Notes under the pieces: model-generated
What the model saw: only the letters and a program-made list of their open reading frames with translations
Databases searched by the model: none
Told to the model about the DNA's origin: nothing
Origin: Pseudozobellia thermophila
GTDB taxonomy: Bacteria > Bacteroidota > Bacteroidia > Flavobacteriales > Flavobacteriaceae
Reading direction: 5' to 3'
Assembly: GCF_900141855.1 (NCBI RefSeq)
Contig: NZ_FQYU01000004.1
Location: 124,001-188,000, forward strand
DNA: 64,000 nt
Shown here: positions 16,801 to 25,439 of the stretch, piece by piece
Layout: every line of letters begins with the position of its first letter
How positions within the stretch are numbered: the stretch's first letter is position 1
Made by a program: the position numbers and the translations under genes

Positions 16801-19800
16801 CTTCCTCCTTCGAAGGCATCCTTGGACAAAATTTCTATACCGTTGACTTTTGGACTTTGTACGATTCCGTTAAAATAGATACTGACAGCCCCATCCGACA
16901 CGGTAACATTGTCAAAATCCTTGACCAAAGCGGTCGCTGGATCGGTTTCGGCCAGTATATCGAAGTTGGATAATACCTTCTCCCCTTCGATCACCACATC
17001 AAATACCCTCGATCCGGCCCCTTTGTCCAATTGATCCTCATCGACACCAAAGAATATCTCGGCAAAGTGCAAGCGAATATCGTACTCGCCCGACACCGCG
17101 ACGGGAATTTCATAACCGAATGAACCCTTGTTACTGGTGTAACGCTCTGTTTGATACAATGTATCGTCATCCGTTCCTTCCACTGGAACCGTTTTAATGT
17201 ATTTGCTACCGGAATTAAAATAGGTGTCCGCTTCAAAAATCGCTCCTCCCGGTCCCGTAATTTGGCTCCCTCCGGCATTGATCCTGATTTCATTAAAGAC
17301 AAAGAAAGAAAAACTGTCGGCCACCATGGTCACGCCACTGGTGTTCTTAACGTTCGAAATACCCAAACTGTAGTCGATACCCGAACTTAGGGGCGATGTG
17401 TTGAGAAAAACGGTCTGACCATCCGCCTGAAGCACGGCACTTTGTACCGTTATACCATCGCTAATTACGTAGTTCGACGCGTTCTCGGCCGTAGCTTCGT
17501 CGACATACTCCGAGAATTTCACCTCTACCCTGTTGTTACCATTGGCCTCTACCCTATGGACTTCGGGCGGGGTATTGTCTTCCGAAACCCCATCGCCCAA
17601 GAACTCGATATAATTCAATCGAAATATATCTTGGGAAGCGGAAGCATTTTTAAATACAAAATAAAGATCGTGCTTACCCCCTGGATCGGTTATAGGGGTT
17701 TGAATGTGGAGCCAATTGTCGTTCCCCCCGGTGGAAGGAACGGTCGTCGTGGCCACCAAGGTGCCGGTTGGGCTGTCCAACCTCAACTCAATGGTGCCTC
17801 CTGCCTTTTCGGAGGCGACCAAATACTTGACGGCGTTCATGTTCAACAAATTACGCCCGGTAAAGGACATGTATGAATTGTTGTTGACTTGAATCGCACT
17901 GGAGGCCCCTTCCAAGGCATAGGTATTGGGAATTATGGTGACCCCACTTTGTGTATCGAAATATTCGGCTTCCCTACGTTTGGGATGAAGCTTTATCTGC
18001 CCCCTCGAAATGAGTCCGCCACTATCGGTATAATTCGAGTTTAGGACAAAGTAGATATCCATTTCACCATCAATTTGGTGGTCGCCGTCACCTAGGTTGA
18101 TGCTGGAAGTACAGGCATCGATGGTTCCTACGTCATGAAAATGGTTCTCGTGGCCCAGGGAAGGGACGACATTTACATCCTCACAATCGATAATACCCTC
18201 TTCCGCGTCGGTAGTGACCAAATTAAAATCGACATCGTCGTTCCAATTAAAGAACCCGCCGTCGACGGGGGAATTAAAACTAAATTGCGCTTGGGTGTTA
18301 CCTGCGTAAATTTTAATGGTCTTGGCTCCCACAGCCCCATCGGGGTCGGTCACCTTTAGCTGAGCCGTATAGGTACCCTCCGTGGTATAGGTATGCGATA
18401 TATTGGGCGTCGTATAGTCGACGGTACCGTCCACATCGATATCCCATTCATAGGTAAGGGGTGAATCGCCATTGGGGTCGGTTGTCTGGTCTCCTGTAAA
18501 GTTAACGGTAAGGGGCAAGGGGCCGTTGGTCACATCGGCTTCCATTACGACATGGGGTGGTGAATTGGTAGTAATGCCCGTATAATTGACCTGAATAAGC
18601 CTTCCTATCCCATCGGGAATGTCCTGGGGGCAGCACCCCTCGCCATAGGCCAGAATATACATTTTACCATCGGGGCCCAGTTCCATATCGATATAACCAT
18701 CCTTGTTATTGCCATCTCCGGGAAAAACATCATCGGTCAGCATCTCTTCCGAAAGAATACTCCCATCGGCCGCCATTTCGACCGCCCAGATACGACTTGA
18801 ATTGAAATCGAAGTAAAAGAACATATCGTCGAACTCTTGAGGTAAGCGCTGTTTGTCCAACAAGTCGTCGTCTACCCAGTTATATCTAAACCCTGCCAAA
18901 TAACATTTATGGAATTTTTCGATCCAGGCAGGTTCCGCCGGAGGGAGAACGGTTGCCCCTGTATTCCATTTGGAGATGTTCTTGGGGGCTTGCCAATCGT
19001 TATAGTAGGGTGTATCGGCATAAGTAATGAGGTAGGGATCATTGTTATCGGTTCCCGAAAAATAGGGCCAACCGTAATTGCCCGCTTCCTTGGTCAAATT
19101 GATTTCGTCGAGTCCCTCGGGTCCCAATTCCCCAGCCTCGTTCCCATCGGGGCCCACCTCGCCCCAAAACAACCAATCGTTATACTCCTTGTCCACAAAA
19201 ATACGATAGGGGTTTCTGGCTCCCATCACGTAAATTTCGGGTCGGGTATCGGGTGTTCCCGGGGGAAACAAATTTCCGCTTGGAATTGTATAGCTACTAC
19301 CGGGACCGGGTTTGATCCTCAAAATCTTACCCCTTAGGTCATTGGTATTCGACGAGGCCTTCTCTGCGCTGTAATCCGAATTATCTTCGTCAAGAGGGGC
19401 AAAGTATTTACTCCCATAGGTAGTATTGTCGCCCGTGGCGATGTAAAGGTTGCCTTGGGAATCAAAATCCATATCCCCACCGGAATGCCATAAGGCCGAT
19501 CGGGAAGTGTTCCATTGGATAATAATTTCTTCCGAGGAAAAGTCGATGGCATCGCCTACGACGCTAAACCTTGAAACCCTGTAACCGACAAAGTCGATAG
19601 GGGCGTAATGCAAGTAGATTTTATTGTTGGTCTCAAAATCGGGATCAACGGCTATTCCGACCAGCCCGTCCTCGTGCTCATGGTAAACGGGCAGGACTCC
19701 AGCTGAAACCGTATATTGCTCATCGGGCTTATAAATAAGAATTTCCCCGAAACGATCTAAAATAAATATCCGGCCATCCGGCGCAAATTTAAAAGTAGTT

Positions 19801-19931
19801 GCATTTGACAATCCGGTTACGATATCCACTTTGGTAAATTGATCGGGCAACTGGGCCCTTACTTCACAAATTCCGGCAGCAAAAAAAAGTAAAAATAAAA
19901 TAGGTGTAAAAAAAGTGTATTTTCTTTTCAT
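13803..19931 (-). CDS. Giant T9SS-secreted protein: glucose/sorbosone dehydrogenase-like propeller, PKD, malectin and FG-GAP domains
   Basis: A 2042-residue exported protein. Signal peptide 1-26 (ends EVRAQ). About 30-450 is a PQQ glucose/sorbosone dehydrogenase-like beta-propeller (GLSNATTFKFAPDGRIFILD; GRIFILDRFGEILIYKPDE). Then a PKD domain (about 457-545), an Ig-like domain (about 782-870), malectin domains starting near 882 and 1614 (both open RINAGG), a VCBS/FG-GAP block about 1155-1510 rich in DxDxDGD calcium loops, PKD/Ig-like domains near 1521-1600, 1771-1860 and 1865-1950, and a type A T9SS sorting domain at about 1958-2042 (VDGLPDGLYFVRIATNKGK). A cell-surface or released carbohydrate-binding protein, possibly an aldose oxidase, fits; cofactor use is unproven. 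It stands alone between the phosphatase and Wzc and may not belong to polysaccharide synthesis. Confidence 0.85.
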   Translation of the reverse strand: MKRKYTFFTPILFLLFFAAGICEVRAQLPDQFTKVDIVTGLSNATTFKFAPDGRIFILDRFGEILIYKPDEQYTVSAGVLPVYHEHEDGLVGIAVDPDFETNNKIYLHYAPIDFVGYRVSRFSVVGDAIDFSSEEIIIQWNTSRSALWHSGGDMDFDSQGNLYIATGDNTTYGSKYFAPLDEDNSDYSAEKASSNTNDLRGKILRIKPGPGSSYTIPSGNLFPPGTPDTRPEIYVMGARNPYRIFVDKEYNDWLFWGEVGPDGNEAGELGPEGLDEINLTKEAGNYGWPYFSGTDNNDPYLITYADTPYYNDWQAPKNISKWNTGATVLPPAEPAWIEKFHKCYLAGFRYNWVDDDLLDKQRLPQEFDDMFFYFDFNSSRIWAVEMAADGSILSEEMLTDDVFPGDGNNKDGYIDMELGPDGKMYILAYGEGCCPQDIPDGIGRLIQVNYTGITTNSPPHVVMEADVTNGPLPLTVNFTGDQTTDPNGDSPLTYEWDIDVDGTVDYTTPNISHTYTTEGTYTAQLKVTDPDGAVGAKTIKIYAGNTQAQFSFNSPVDGGFFNWNDDVDFNLVTTDAEEGIIDCEDVNVVPSLGHENHFHDVGTIDACTSSINLGDGDHQIDGEMDIYFVLNSNYTDSGGLISRGQIKLHPKRREAEYFDTQSGVTIIPNTYALEGASSAIQVNNNSYMSFTGRNLLNMNAVKYLVASEKAGGTIELRLDSPTGTLVATTTVPSTGGNDNWLHIQTPITDPGGKHDLYFVFKNASASQDIFRLNYIEFLGDGVSEDNTPPEVHRVEANGNNRVEVKFSEYVDEATAENASNYVISDGITVQSAVLQADGQTVFLNTSPLSSGIDYSLGISNVKNTSGVTMVADSFSFFVFNEIRINAGGSQITGPGGAIFEADTYFNSGSKYIKTVPVEGTDDDTLYQTERYTSNKGSFGYEIPVAVSGEYDIRLHFAEIFFGVDEDQLDKGAGSRVFDVVIEGEKVLSNFDILAETDPATALVKDFDNVTVSDGAVSIYFNGIVQSPKVNGIEILSKDAFEGGSTNAKIQIISPSNGWDVNQPFDVAFAVENWVINEDDTHIHYFIDGVLVDKYYGYDPIPIDGLSLGEHVIKVELFNADHTGTGIYDEVTVNVTAAITCNETEFPESWIVHEFDPNPYTVVYTFADHDLDGDGLKDIVTGGWWYKNPGYASGDWEKNEVGGDFKNVAHVYDFDGDGDMDLLGTTGAYKGVQLVWAQNDGEGNFTVYDNIPAGDSDYYEPFLAGIAGGVFDNTNTYRMAINWNGAESTDSPIQMLTPPNKSVITTEEWSLIDISPDSSGEDIQAGDIDRDGDLDLFQGVNWLRNNGNLSFEKFETGINDAYVTTADRAQLADFDRDGDLDAVVGQLSLGSGGNGTGSKTEFAWFEAPADPTQPWIRHDLADDINGSLSVYAVDIDFDGDKDIVVGEWLGDHRLIAFENDLCGSGGFNKIILDDGALGYEHHDGARVVDIDADGDLDVVSNGWLKDKVLRIYENTTIRPSDDRPIAYAGEDRMVPPSSNVTLNGSGNDPDGGTVSFQWTQQSGPSATLTSPNSASTTTGALEEEGVYVFRLTVTDDENDTAFDEVTITVSEGSLTTRINAGGPSLTFDGTEWTADQYSNGGGVLTNPIAIANTTNDQLYQTERYKTSGDLVYNIPVANGTHTVNLHFAEIYFGVSGDGADGGAGSRVFNIDVEGQEQIDNYDIFVAAGGAATAVVETFSDISVSDGYMTITLSPVTENPKISGIEIVQPITDGAPIVEAGDDVVIVLPVNSVVLNGSGSDPDGGQVVYGWTQVSGPTASLSGEDTSSLSVSEMQAGVYEFMLTVTDDEGESDSDNVMVKVVPENGVLAVAEATPKEGEVPLEVTFTGSNSISMQGELSYLWDFKDGTTSTEANPVHIFNGTGTYEVELTVEDAGGNTHTDIITITVLKIGEGPKMAIIMEKNPVVNGTASFRLVNQPEDVVFMGINLHDSQGRLMNNYRVDEINMLNDDTYQISVDGLPDGLYFVRIATNKGKVLTLKLLIDN

Positions 19932-20266
19932 AGTTCCATATAAGTGTTTCCCTGGTGTTCCAATTCCAGCCGATAAAGGTAATTTAATAACACCTTTGGA
20001 GTAGAATACCCTACCTATATTCGTTTAAACAAGGGCGAACATCGATAAAGTACACCATCTCGAGAAAGGCTCATTACCTTTTCCTACAACTGTTAAAAAC
20101 CACAACCTGTTCGGTTAAGTAAAAACATCGTATGATGTAAGTGAGGGGAAGTGTGGGCAACCAAAATCTCCAATCCCATAACGCCCGTCAATTATGGGAA
20201 GTAAAATCATCGTTTAACCTTAAAAAAACAAAAACTTTAAAGGTATAGGACGTCTAGGGAAGACGT
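19932..20266. other. Intergenic region between wzc-like and the giant secreted protein gene
   Basis: About 335 bases without a supported gene; both neighbours are on the minus strand. Directly after the wzc-like stop lies a small hairpin ACGTCT-AGGGA-AGACGT (20250-20266), with an A-rich plus strand (T-rich on the transcript side) further on, so a weak terminator is possible. The promoter of the secreted protein gene should lie near 19950-20050, but I see no exact consensus box. Confidence 0.4.
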
Positions 20267-22648
20267 TTAAAATTTCCACCATTTTTTCTGGGTCTTTCCA
20301 TATCCGTATCCATATTTTCCACCATATCCCAAATTTGAAGCTTCCACATCGTTGACGATAAAGGACAAGCCTTTTATTTTGCCCTCTTCCTGCAATTTTA
20401 TGGGGTATTCGACCGCCTTGGTTTCGGTTACACCCGCCCTGGTCACATATAGCAAATGGTCTGCATATTCGCTAATGAGCAAGGTATCTGTCACCACCAT
20501 CAATGGGGCCGTATCGACAATTACGTAATCATAGTCCTTACCCACCTCATCCAAAAGGTCCTTGATACGGGAACTCATAAGGAGTTCTGCCGGGTTGGGC
20601 GGTATTCTACCGGAGTAGATGACATCGATCGTATTTTGATGCACCAACATGGGATTGACGATATCCTTTATCTCAATGGTATTGTCGTACAAATATTCGG
20701 TAAGGCCCGCATCCTTATTCCTGCTGGGTTTGGTCATTTTATCGATATCCCCACCGGTAAAGAAGGTATACAACTTGGGGTTTCGGATATCCGCACCAAT
20801 CAGGATCACCTTTTTGTTGGCGCTGGCAGCGATCATCGCGAGGTTGGTCGAAAGAAAGGTTTTTCCCTCCCCCGGCACACTCGAGGTCACAAAAATGATG
20901 TTTCCCCTGCCTGCCTTCGAGGCCTTGGTTTTAATAAGATAGTCTAAATTGGTCCGTATGATACGCAGGGATTCCGCCAGAACCGATCGGTCTTCCTTGA
21001 CGACCAATTTTTCATCCTTTTTACCCAGGCGCGGCAACTCTCCCAGTATGGGAATATTTTCAGCTATTTTTTCCAAGGTATGCATATTGTGAACCTTGCT
21101 GTCCAACAATTCCTTGGCATAAATAATACTGAACGGAACGAATAGACCCAAAATAAAGGAAGCCAAGTAAATGATGGACTTTTTAGGGGAAACCGGAGAT
21201 TTACTCGGACTATAGGCCTTATCGATCACTTTTGACTTAGGGGAACTCGAAGCTGCGCTGATCTGTGCTTCCTCCCTTTTTTGCAGCAAATAGAGGTATA
21301 ACGACTCCGTTGTTTGCTGTTGCCGGGTTATATCCCTCAATGCCCGCTCCTTTGCCGGTGAGGAATAAATTTTGGAATTGAACCTAGCCTGTTGCCCACT
21401 CAAGGAATTTACGGTAAGCCCAAGGTTGTTTATAGTGGTGCTAACACTTGACTGAAGGCTACTTTTTAGGCCCGCTATCTGTTGGTCTAGGTTGACGATT
21501 ACCGGGTTTTTCTCGTTGGAGCTCTTCAATAATCTTTTTCGTTCCAAAACCAGCTGGTTGTAGCGGTCGGTAATGCTTGCAATCGACGGGTCGGCCAAAA
21601 TATTGGTGGGCAGTGGTTCATAGCTGCCTTGCTGTTCGATAAGCTGCTGCATCGAGGCCGCCATGTTCAATTGATTCCTGGCATTGGCCAGTTCTTGTTG
21701 GTTGGCCACCCCAACGTTTAGGTTAACACTGGTTTCCGCCGCGATATCGGTGACCCCTTCCTCGGTTTTAAAATCCTGGGCCGTCTGATCGACCGACGAC
21801 AGGTCGGTGGCTATATCGGCAATCCGTTCATTGATGAAATTGGATGTACGATCGGCAATGATCTGCTTGTCCTCTATGGCATTTTGATTATAAATTCGCA
21901 CCAAAGAATTGAGGATGTCCATCGCCTTGTCCCTAATAGGGTCCTCCAAGGTTATGGTCACAATATTGGAAAACTCCCCCGGATTGGCAACTACGACCCG
22001 GGCCCTATAGCCTTGGGCCACATCTTCGATCGGCTTTACCGAAACCCTCAGCCTTTTGTCCTTATAATTTTCAAAAACCCCGACATTCGGGGTGATGACA
22101 ATATCGCCGATAGGTGTCGAAATGTTTTTACCAAAAGCGTATATTTTGACAGGCTTGTCCTCCTCTTCGGTATAGCCGAAAGTCGTATCGGAAGAAATGG
22201 TTATAAAAAAGTTCAAATTGGCCCGATTCAAGACGGAGTCGGGAGCAATAAAACTCAAATTGACGGGAGGGTTCTTATACAGCTCCGTCTCCTTGATGTT
22301 ACCCTGGACCATAATTTGGGTATTCAAATTGAGCTCTTTGACCACCTCGATAAAATTAGATCGCGAGTTGATAATATGTAACTCATCCTCCACCTTGTTT
22401 TTTCCTCCCCCAAGAATGGGAATATCCTGAAAGACATCGAGTTCGGAGCCCGAGGTCTTGTCCTCCAAGATTTGAATTTGAGTTTGCACCGCGTATTTAG
22501 GAGTGGCATACCTGATATACACGTAGGCTATGGCCAGTGCCAATAGTACGGATAGCACAAACCATTTGGCATGGGCCGTATAGGTATTCAGTACTTCCTT
22601 TACATCGAAGGAGGTATTCGACATGGGGTTTTGGCTATTCAAACTCAT
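20267..22648 (-). CDS. wzc: Wzc-like polysaccharide co-polymerase / bacterial tyrosine kinase
   Basis: A 793-residue inner-membrane protein. It has a cytoplasmic N-terminus, a transmembrane helix near 34-52 (WFVLSVLLALAIAYVYI), a long periplasmic Wzz-type and coiled-coil region, and a second helix near 490. A cytoplasmic BY-kinase domain follows, with Walker A VPGEGKT near 595, an A' motif around VILIGADIRNPKL, and VIVDTAPL. The C-terminus (GYGGKYGYGYGKTQKKW) is the autophosphorylated Tyr cluster typical of Wzc/CapB kinases. It is the last gene of the minus-strand operon DegT > dehydratase > Wza > Wzc, 32 bases after wza, and would set chain length in Wzx/Wzy-type export. The phosphatase at 12990 is the expected counter-enzyme. 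Confidence 0.92.
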   Translation of the reverse strand: MSLNSQNPMSNTSFDVKEVLNTYTAHAKWFVLSVLLALAIAYVYIRYATPKYAVQTQIQILEDKTSGSELDVFQDIPILGGGKNKVEDELHIINSRSNFIEVVKELNLNTQIMVQGNIKETELYKNPPVNLSFIAPDSVLNRANLNFFITISSDTTFGYTEEEDKPVKIYAFGKNISTPIGDIVITPNVGVFENYKDKRLRVSVKPIEDVAQGYRARVVVANPGEFSNIVTITLEDPIRDKAMDILNSLVRIYNQNAIEDKQIIADRTSNFINERIADIATDLSSVDQTAQDFKTEEGVTDIAAETSVNLNVGVANQQELANARNQLNMAASMQQLIEQQGSYEPLPTNILADPSIASITDRYNQLVLERKRLLKSSNEKNPVIVNLDQQIAGLKSSLQSSVSTTINNLGLTVNSLSGQQARFNSKIYSSPAKERALRDITRQQQTTESLYLYLLQKREEAQISAASSSPKSKVIDKAYSPSKSPVSPKKSIIYLASFILGLFVPFSIIYAKELLDSKVHNMHTLEKIAENIPILGELPRLGKKDEKLVVKEDRSVLAESLRIIRTNLDYLIKTKASKAGRGNIIFVTSSVPGEGKTFLSTNLAMIAASANKKVILIGADIRNPKLYTFFTGGDIDKMTKPSRNKDAGLTEYLYDNTIEIKDIVNPMLVHQNTIDVIYSGRIPPNPAELLMSSRIKDLLDEVGKDYDYVIVDTAPLMVVTDTLLISEYADHLLYVTRAGVTETKAVEYPIKLQEEGKIKGLSFIVNDVEASNLGYGGKYGYGYGKTQKKWWKF

Positions 22649-22680
22649 CTTACGCTTTTAGGATATATACTACTTTCAAA

Positions 22681-23466
22681 TTAATTGGACCTAGTAATAA
22701 TGAGTACCGTAGAAGTAATCAATAACGAAGCTATAGATACATATAGCGAAGCCCTATTGTCCAAAGTGGACGTCTTAATGGCCGAATTGTTGGGTTCAAC
22801 GTACACCACGTCGTTTTGGGTGAGATAGTATACCGGAGAGCTCAAGGCCTCCTTGTTCGTCAAATCGATCCGGGTATATACTTTGGTCCCGTCAAAATCG
22901 CGTATGACCATGACGTTCTCCCTTCTTCCCTTTATGGTAAGGTCGCCCGCAAGGCCCAAGGCTTCCAAAACAGTAATGCGTTCCCCTTCCACAGGGTAGG
23001 TACCCGGCCTATTGACCTCACCCAATACGGTAACACTGAAATTACGCAATCGAATGTTGATGATGGGGTCTTTTAAATAATCGGACAGTTTTTCGCGCAA
23101 CAAGACCCTTACCTCTTCAGAGGAAAGTCCAGCAATCTTTATCTTACCGATGACGGGAAAATCGATTTCCCCCTCTTTATCGATCAAGTAATCGACCTGT
23201 TCCGCCCGTATTCCACCTTCCGATGCCCCCCTAAAAAGGTTAAAGGGAGCACTTGCCTCATTGTCCAATGTAGAAACGTGTATGCTCACCAAATCATCTA
23301 CCTTGAACTTGGGGGTAAAACTGTTCTTGTCGACCAAGGTTTCAAATTCACCGGTGTTTTGAAAATACACCACTTCCTTGCGCGACGCGCAGGAAGACAG
23401 AATTAAAATGGTCAAGGAAAAGAGATAAAAATAGCGGTCTTGAAAGAAACGTTTTACTTGTGACAT
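22681..23466 (-). CDS. wza: Wza-like polysaccharide export outer-membrane lipoprotein
   Basis: A 261-residue protein with a lipoprotein signal (LTILILSSC, with the acylated Cys followed by ASRKE), then a Poly_export domain (KFKVDDLVSIHV... IDFPVIGKI), a SLBB domain (VTVLGEVNRPGTYPVEG) and a C-terminal hydrophobic segment (YVSIASLLITSTVLIITRS). This short Wza form with a C-terminal helix is usual in Bacteroidota. It should form the outer-membrane channel partnering the Wzc-like protein encoded 32 bases downstream. Confidence 0.92.
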   Translation of the reverse strand: MSQVKRFFQDRYFYLFSLTILILSSCASRKEVVYFQNTGEFETLVDKNSFTPKFKVDDLVSIHVSTLDNEASAPFNLFRGASEGGIRAEQVDYLIDKEGEIDFPVIGKIKIAGLSSEEVRVLLREKLSDYLKDPIINIRLRNFSVTVLGEVNRPGTYPVEGERITVLEALGLAGDLTIKGRRENVMVIRDFDGTKVYTRIDLTNKEALSSPVYYLTQNDVVYVEPNNSAIKTSTLDNRASLYVSIASLLITSTVLIITRSN

Positions 23467-23503
23467 CGATGTTTAATTTTGTTGCAATGATAGTGAAAAA
23501 AGA

Positions 23504-25435
23504 TTATAGTACTTTTTTTAAAGGAGGGGTTTTGGTTCTTTTTTCCTTCTTTTTGTCCAATACACAAAGTTCGGAATTGTTGGAAATAAATTCCGGTACG
23601 ATCTCCTTCATCAACTCGACCGTACTGCCATTAAAGAACATATTGGAAACGCAAAGTTCGTCTATCTTCGACCTTACCATGGTATAATCCAATTCCCTGC
23701 TCTTGCTGATCATGATCTTTTTGTGATAGGTCGGCAAGGTGTTTTCGCCGTTTGCCAAAAGCTCTTCGTACAGCTTTTCCCCAGGCCGTAGTCCCGTAAT
23801 CTTTATATCGATGTCTTCGGGATACCTAAGTCCTGAAAGTTTGATCATATTTTTGGCCAGGTCGAATATTCTTACCGATTCCCCCATATCGAAGATAAAT
23901 ATCTCACCGCCATCACCCATGGCACCGGCTTCCAAAACGAGTTGGGAGGCTTCCGGAATCGTCATAAAATACCGCGTCACCTCTTTGTGGGTTACGGTCA
24001 ACGGCCCTCCTTTTTCAATCTGTTTCTTGAACAAGGGAATCACAGAGCCATTGGATCCCAATACATTACCAAACCGAGTGGTAATAAACTTGGTCTTGCC
24101 CTGCTGTTGCATACAACTCACGTACATCTCGGCAATACGCTTGGTCGCGCCCATCACATTGGTCGGGTTGACCGCCTTGTCGGTAGATATAAATATAAAC
24201 TTATCTACGTTGTGGCTCATCGACAGGTCGGCAACGACCTTGGTCCCTGCCACATTGATTTTTATGGCCTCGTACGAATTGTACTCCATTAGGGGCACAT
24301 GCTTGTAGGCCGCGGCATGAAACACGATGTTCGGCTTATACTCCTGAAACAGGTTGTTCAATCGGTTCTTATCGCGAACGTCGCCAACGATGGGCACAAA
24401 ATTGTGATAGCCGTTTTGTTTGAGTTCTTGCTGCAAATCGTATAGGGCAGACTCCGATTGGTCGATAATAATCAACGATTTGTAATCGTAGGTACATACT
24501 TGCCGAACGATTTCACTACCTATTGAACCGGCACCCCCGGTGACCAAAATCACCTTGTTCTTGACCTCAGCGGAAATCTTGGAGTTTTTGATGTTTATGG
24601 GGGCCCTATCAAGCAGGTCCTCGATTTGGATCTGTTTGATCTGGGAAACCTTAAGCTCGCCGTTTATCCACTGTTCAACTGGAGGCACGATCTTAACCTG
24701 GACAGGAAAATCGACCAGTCCTTCAACAAGCAGTTTCAAATCTTTGGAGTCAATATTCTGAATGGAGAAAATAACCTCGGATATATTGTTTTTAACAAAA
24801 AACTCCCTGGTCAATACATCCTTGTGAAAAACCTTGACCCCGTTGATTTGCTTGCCTACCTTTTTGATATCATCATCAACGTACCCCACTACCCGTACCC
24901 GGCTCTTCGTATGGTTGACCAAGGCATTTTGGGTTAAAATACCCGACTCACCGGCGCCATAGATCAATACGTTTTTATTGACCTTAAAATCACGCGCCAT
25001 AAAATTATTGTACAAGGCCTTAAAGACATATCGCGAGCCGGTCAAGGCCACAAAACTCAAAAGGCTGTGTATGATAATAATACCCAATGGAACCGTGAAA
25101 TTTTCAAACATGCCCAGCTCCCGATTAAAAAGAACCATCGATATAAGTAAAATACTAGAGAGGCATATGGCGTTGAAGATATTGTAAACATCCCTGACCC
25201 CCGTGTGCCGTACCACTCCCTTATGGGAGCCTGTAAACACAAAGGATACAATTGAAATTAAGGCAATTATCGGCAATTGGACGAAAAGCTTGTCAATATC
25301 AAAATCAAGCGTCAGGTTAAACCGGATGATGTACGAGAGTACGAAGGAGACCGAGATCAAACACACATCGATAACTAGTACGAGCCATTTAGAGGCATAC
25401 CGATGCGCATTGTTTACTAAGTAATCTTTTATCAT
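23504..25435 (-). CDS. PglF/CapD-like UDP-GlcNAc 4,6-dehydratase, membrane-bound
   Basis: A 643-residue protein from the ATG at 25435. The frame is open 39 codons further upstream, but that would overlap the preceding gene, while the chosen start leaves a 4-base gap and begins MIKDYLVNNAHRYASKW. Four N-terminal helices (about 15-130) precede a first Rossmann segment (VLIYGAGESGI, about 155-165) and the catalytic SDR domain (VILVTGGAGSIGSEI near 300; STDKAVNPTNVMGATKR about 417-433). The TDK...M..K pattern is that of inverting/retaining UDP-HexNAc 4,6-dehydratases of the PglF, WbpM and CapD families. With the DegT aminotransferase just upstream it should make a UDP-4-amino-4,6-dideoxy-HexNAc. 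Confidence 0.88.
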   Translation of the reverse strand: MIKDYLVNNAHRYASKWLVLVIDVCLISVSFVLSYIIRFNLTLDFDIDKLFVQLPIIALISIVSFVFTGSHKGVVRHTGVRDVYNIFNAICLSSILLISMVLFNRELGMFENFTVPLGIIIIHSLLSFVALTGSRYVFKALYNNFMARDFKVNKNVLIYGAGESGILTQNALVNHTKSRVRVVGYVDDDIKKVGKQINGVKVFHKDVLTREFFVKNNISEVIFSIQNIDSKDLKLLVEGLVDFPVQVKIVPPVEQWINGELKVSQIKQIQIEDLLDRAPINIKNSKISAEVKNKVILVTGGAGSIGSEIVRQVCTYDYKSLIIIDQSESALYDLQQELKQNGYHNFVPIVGDVRDKNRLNNLFQEYKPNIVFHAAAYKHVPLMEYNSYEAIKINVAGTKVVADLSMSHNVDKFIFISTDKAVNPTNVMGATKRIAEMYVSCMQQQGKTKFITTRFGNVLGSNGSVIPLFKKQIEKGGPLTVTHKEVTRYFMTIPEASQLVLEAGAMGDGGEIFIFDMGESVRIFDLAKNMIKLSGLRYPEDIDIKITGLRPGEKLYEELLANGENTLPTYHKKIMISKSRELDYTMVRSKIDELCVSNMFFNGSTVELMKEIVPEFISNNSELCVLDKKKEKRTKTPPLKKVL

Positions 25436-25439
25436 GGTA

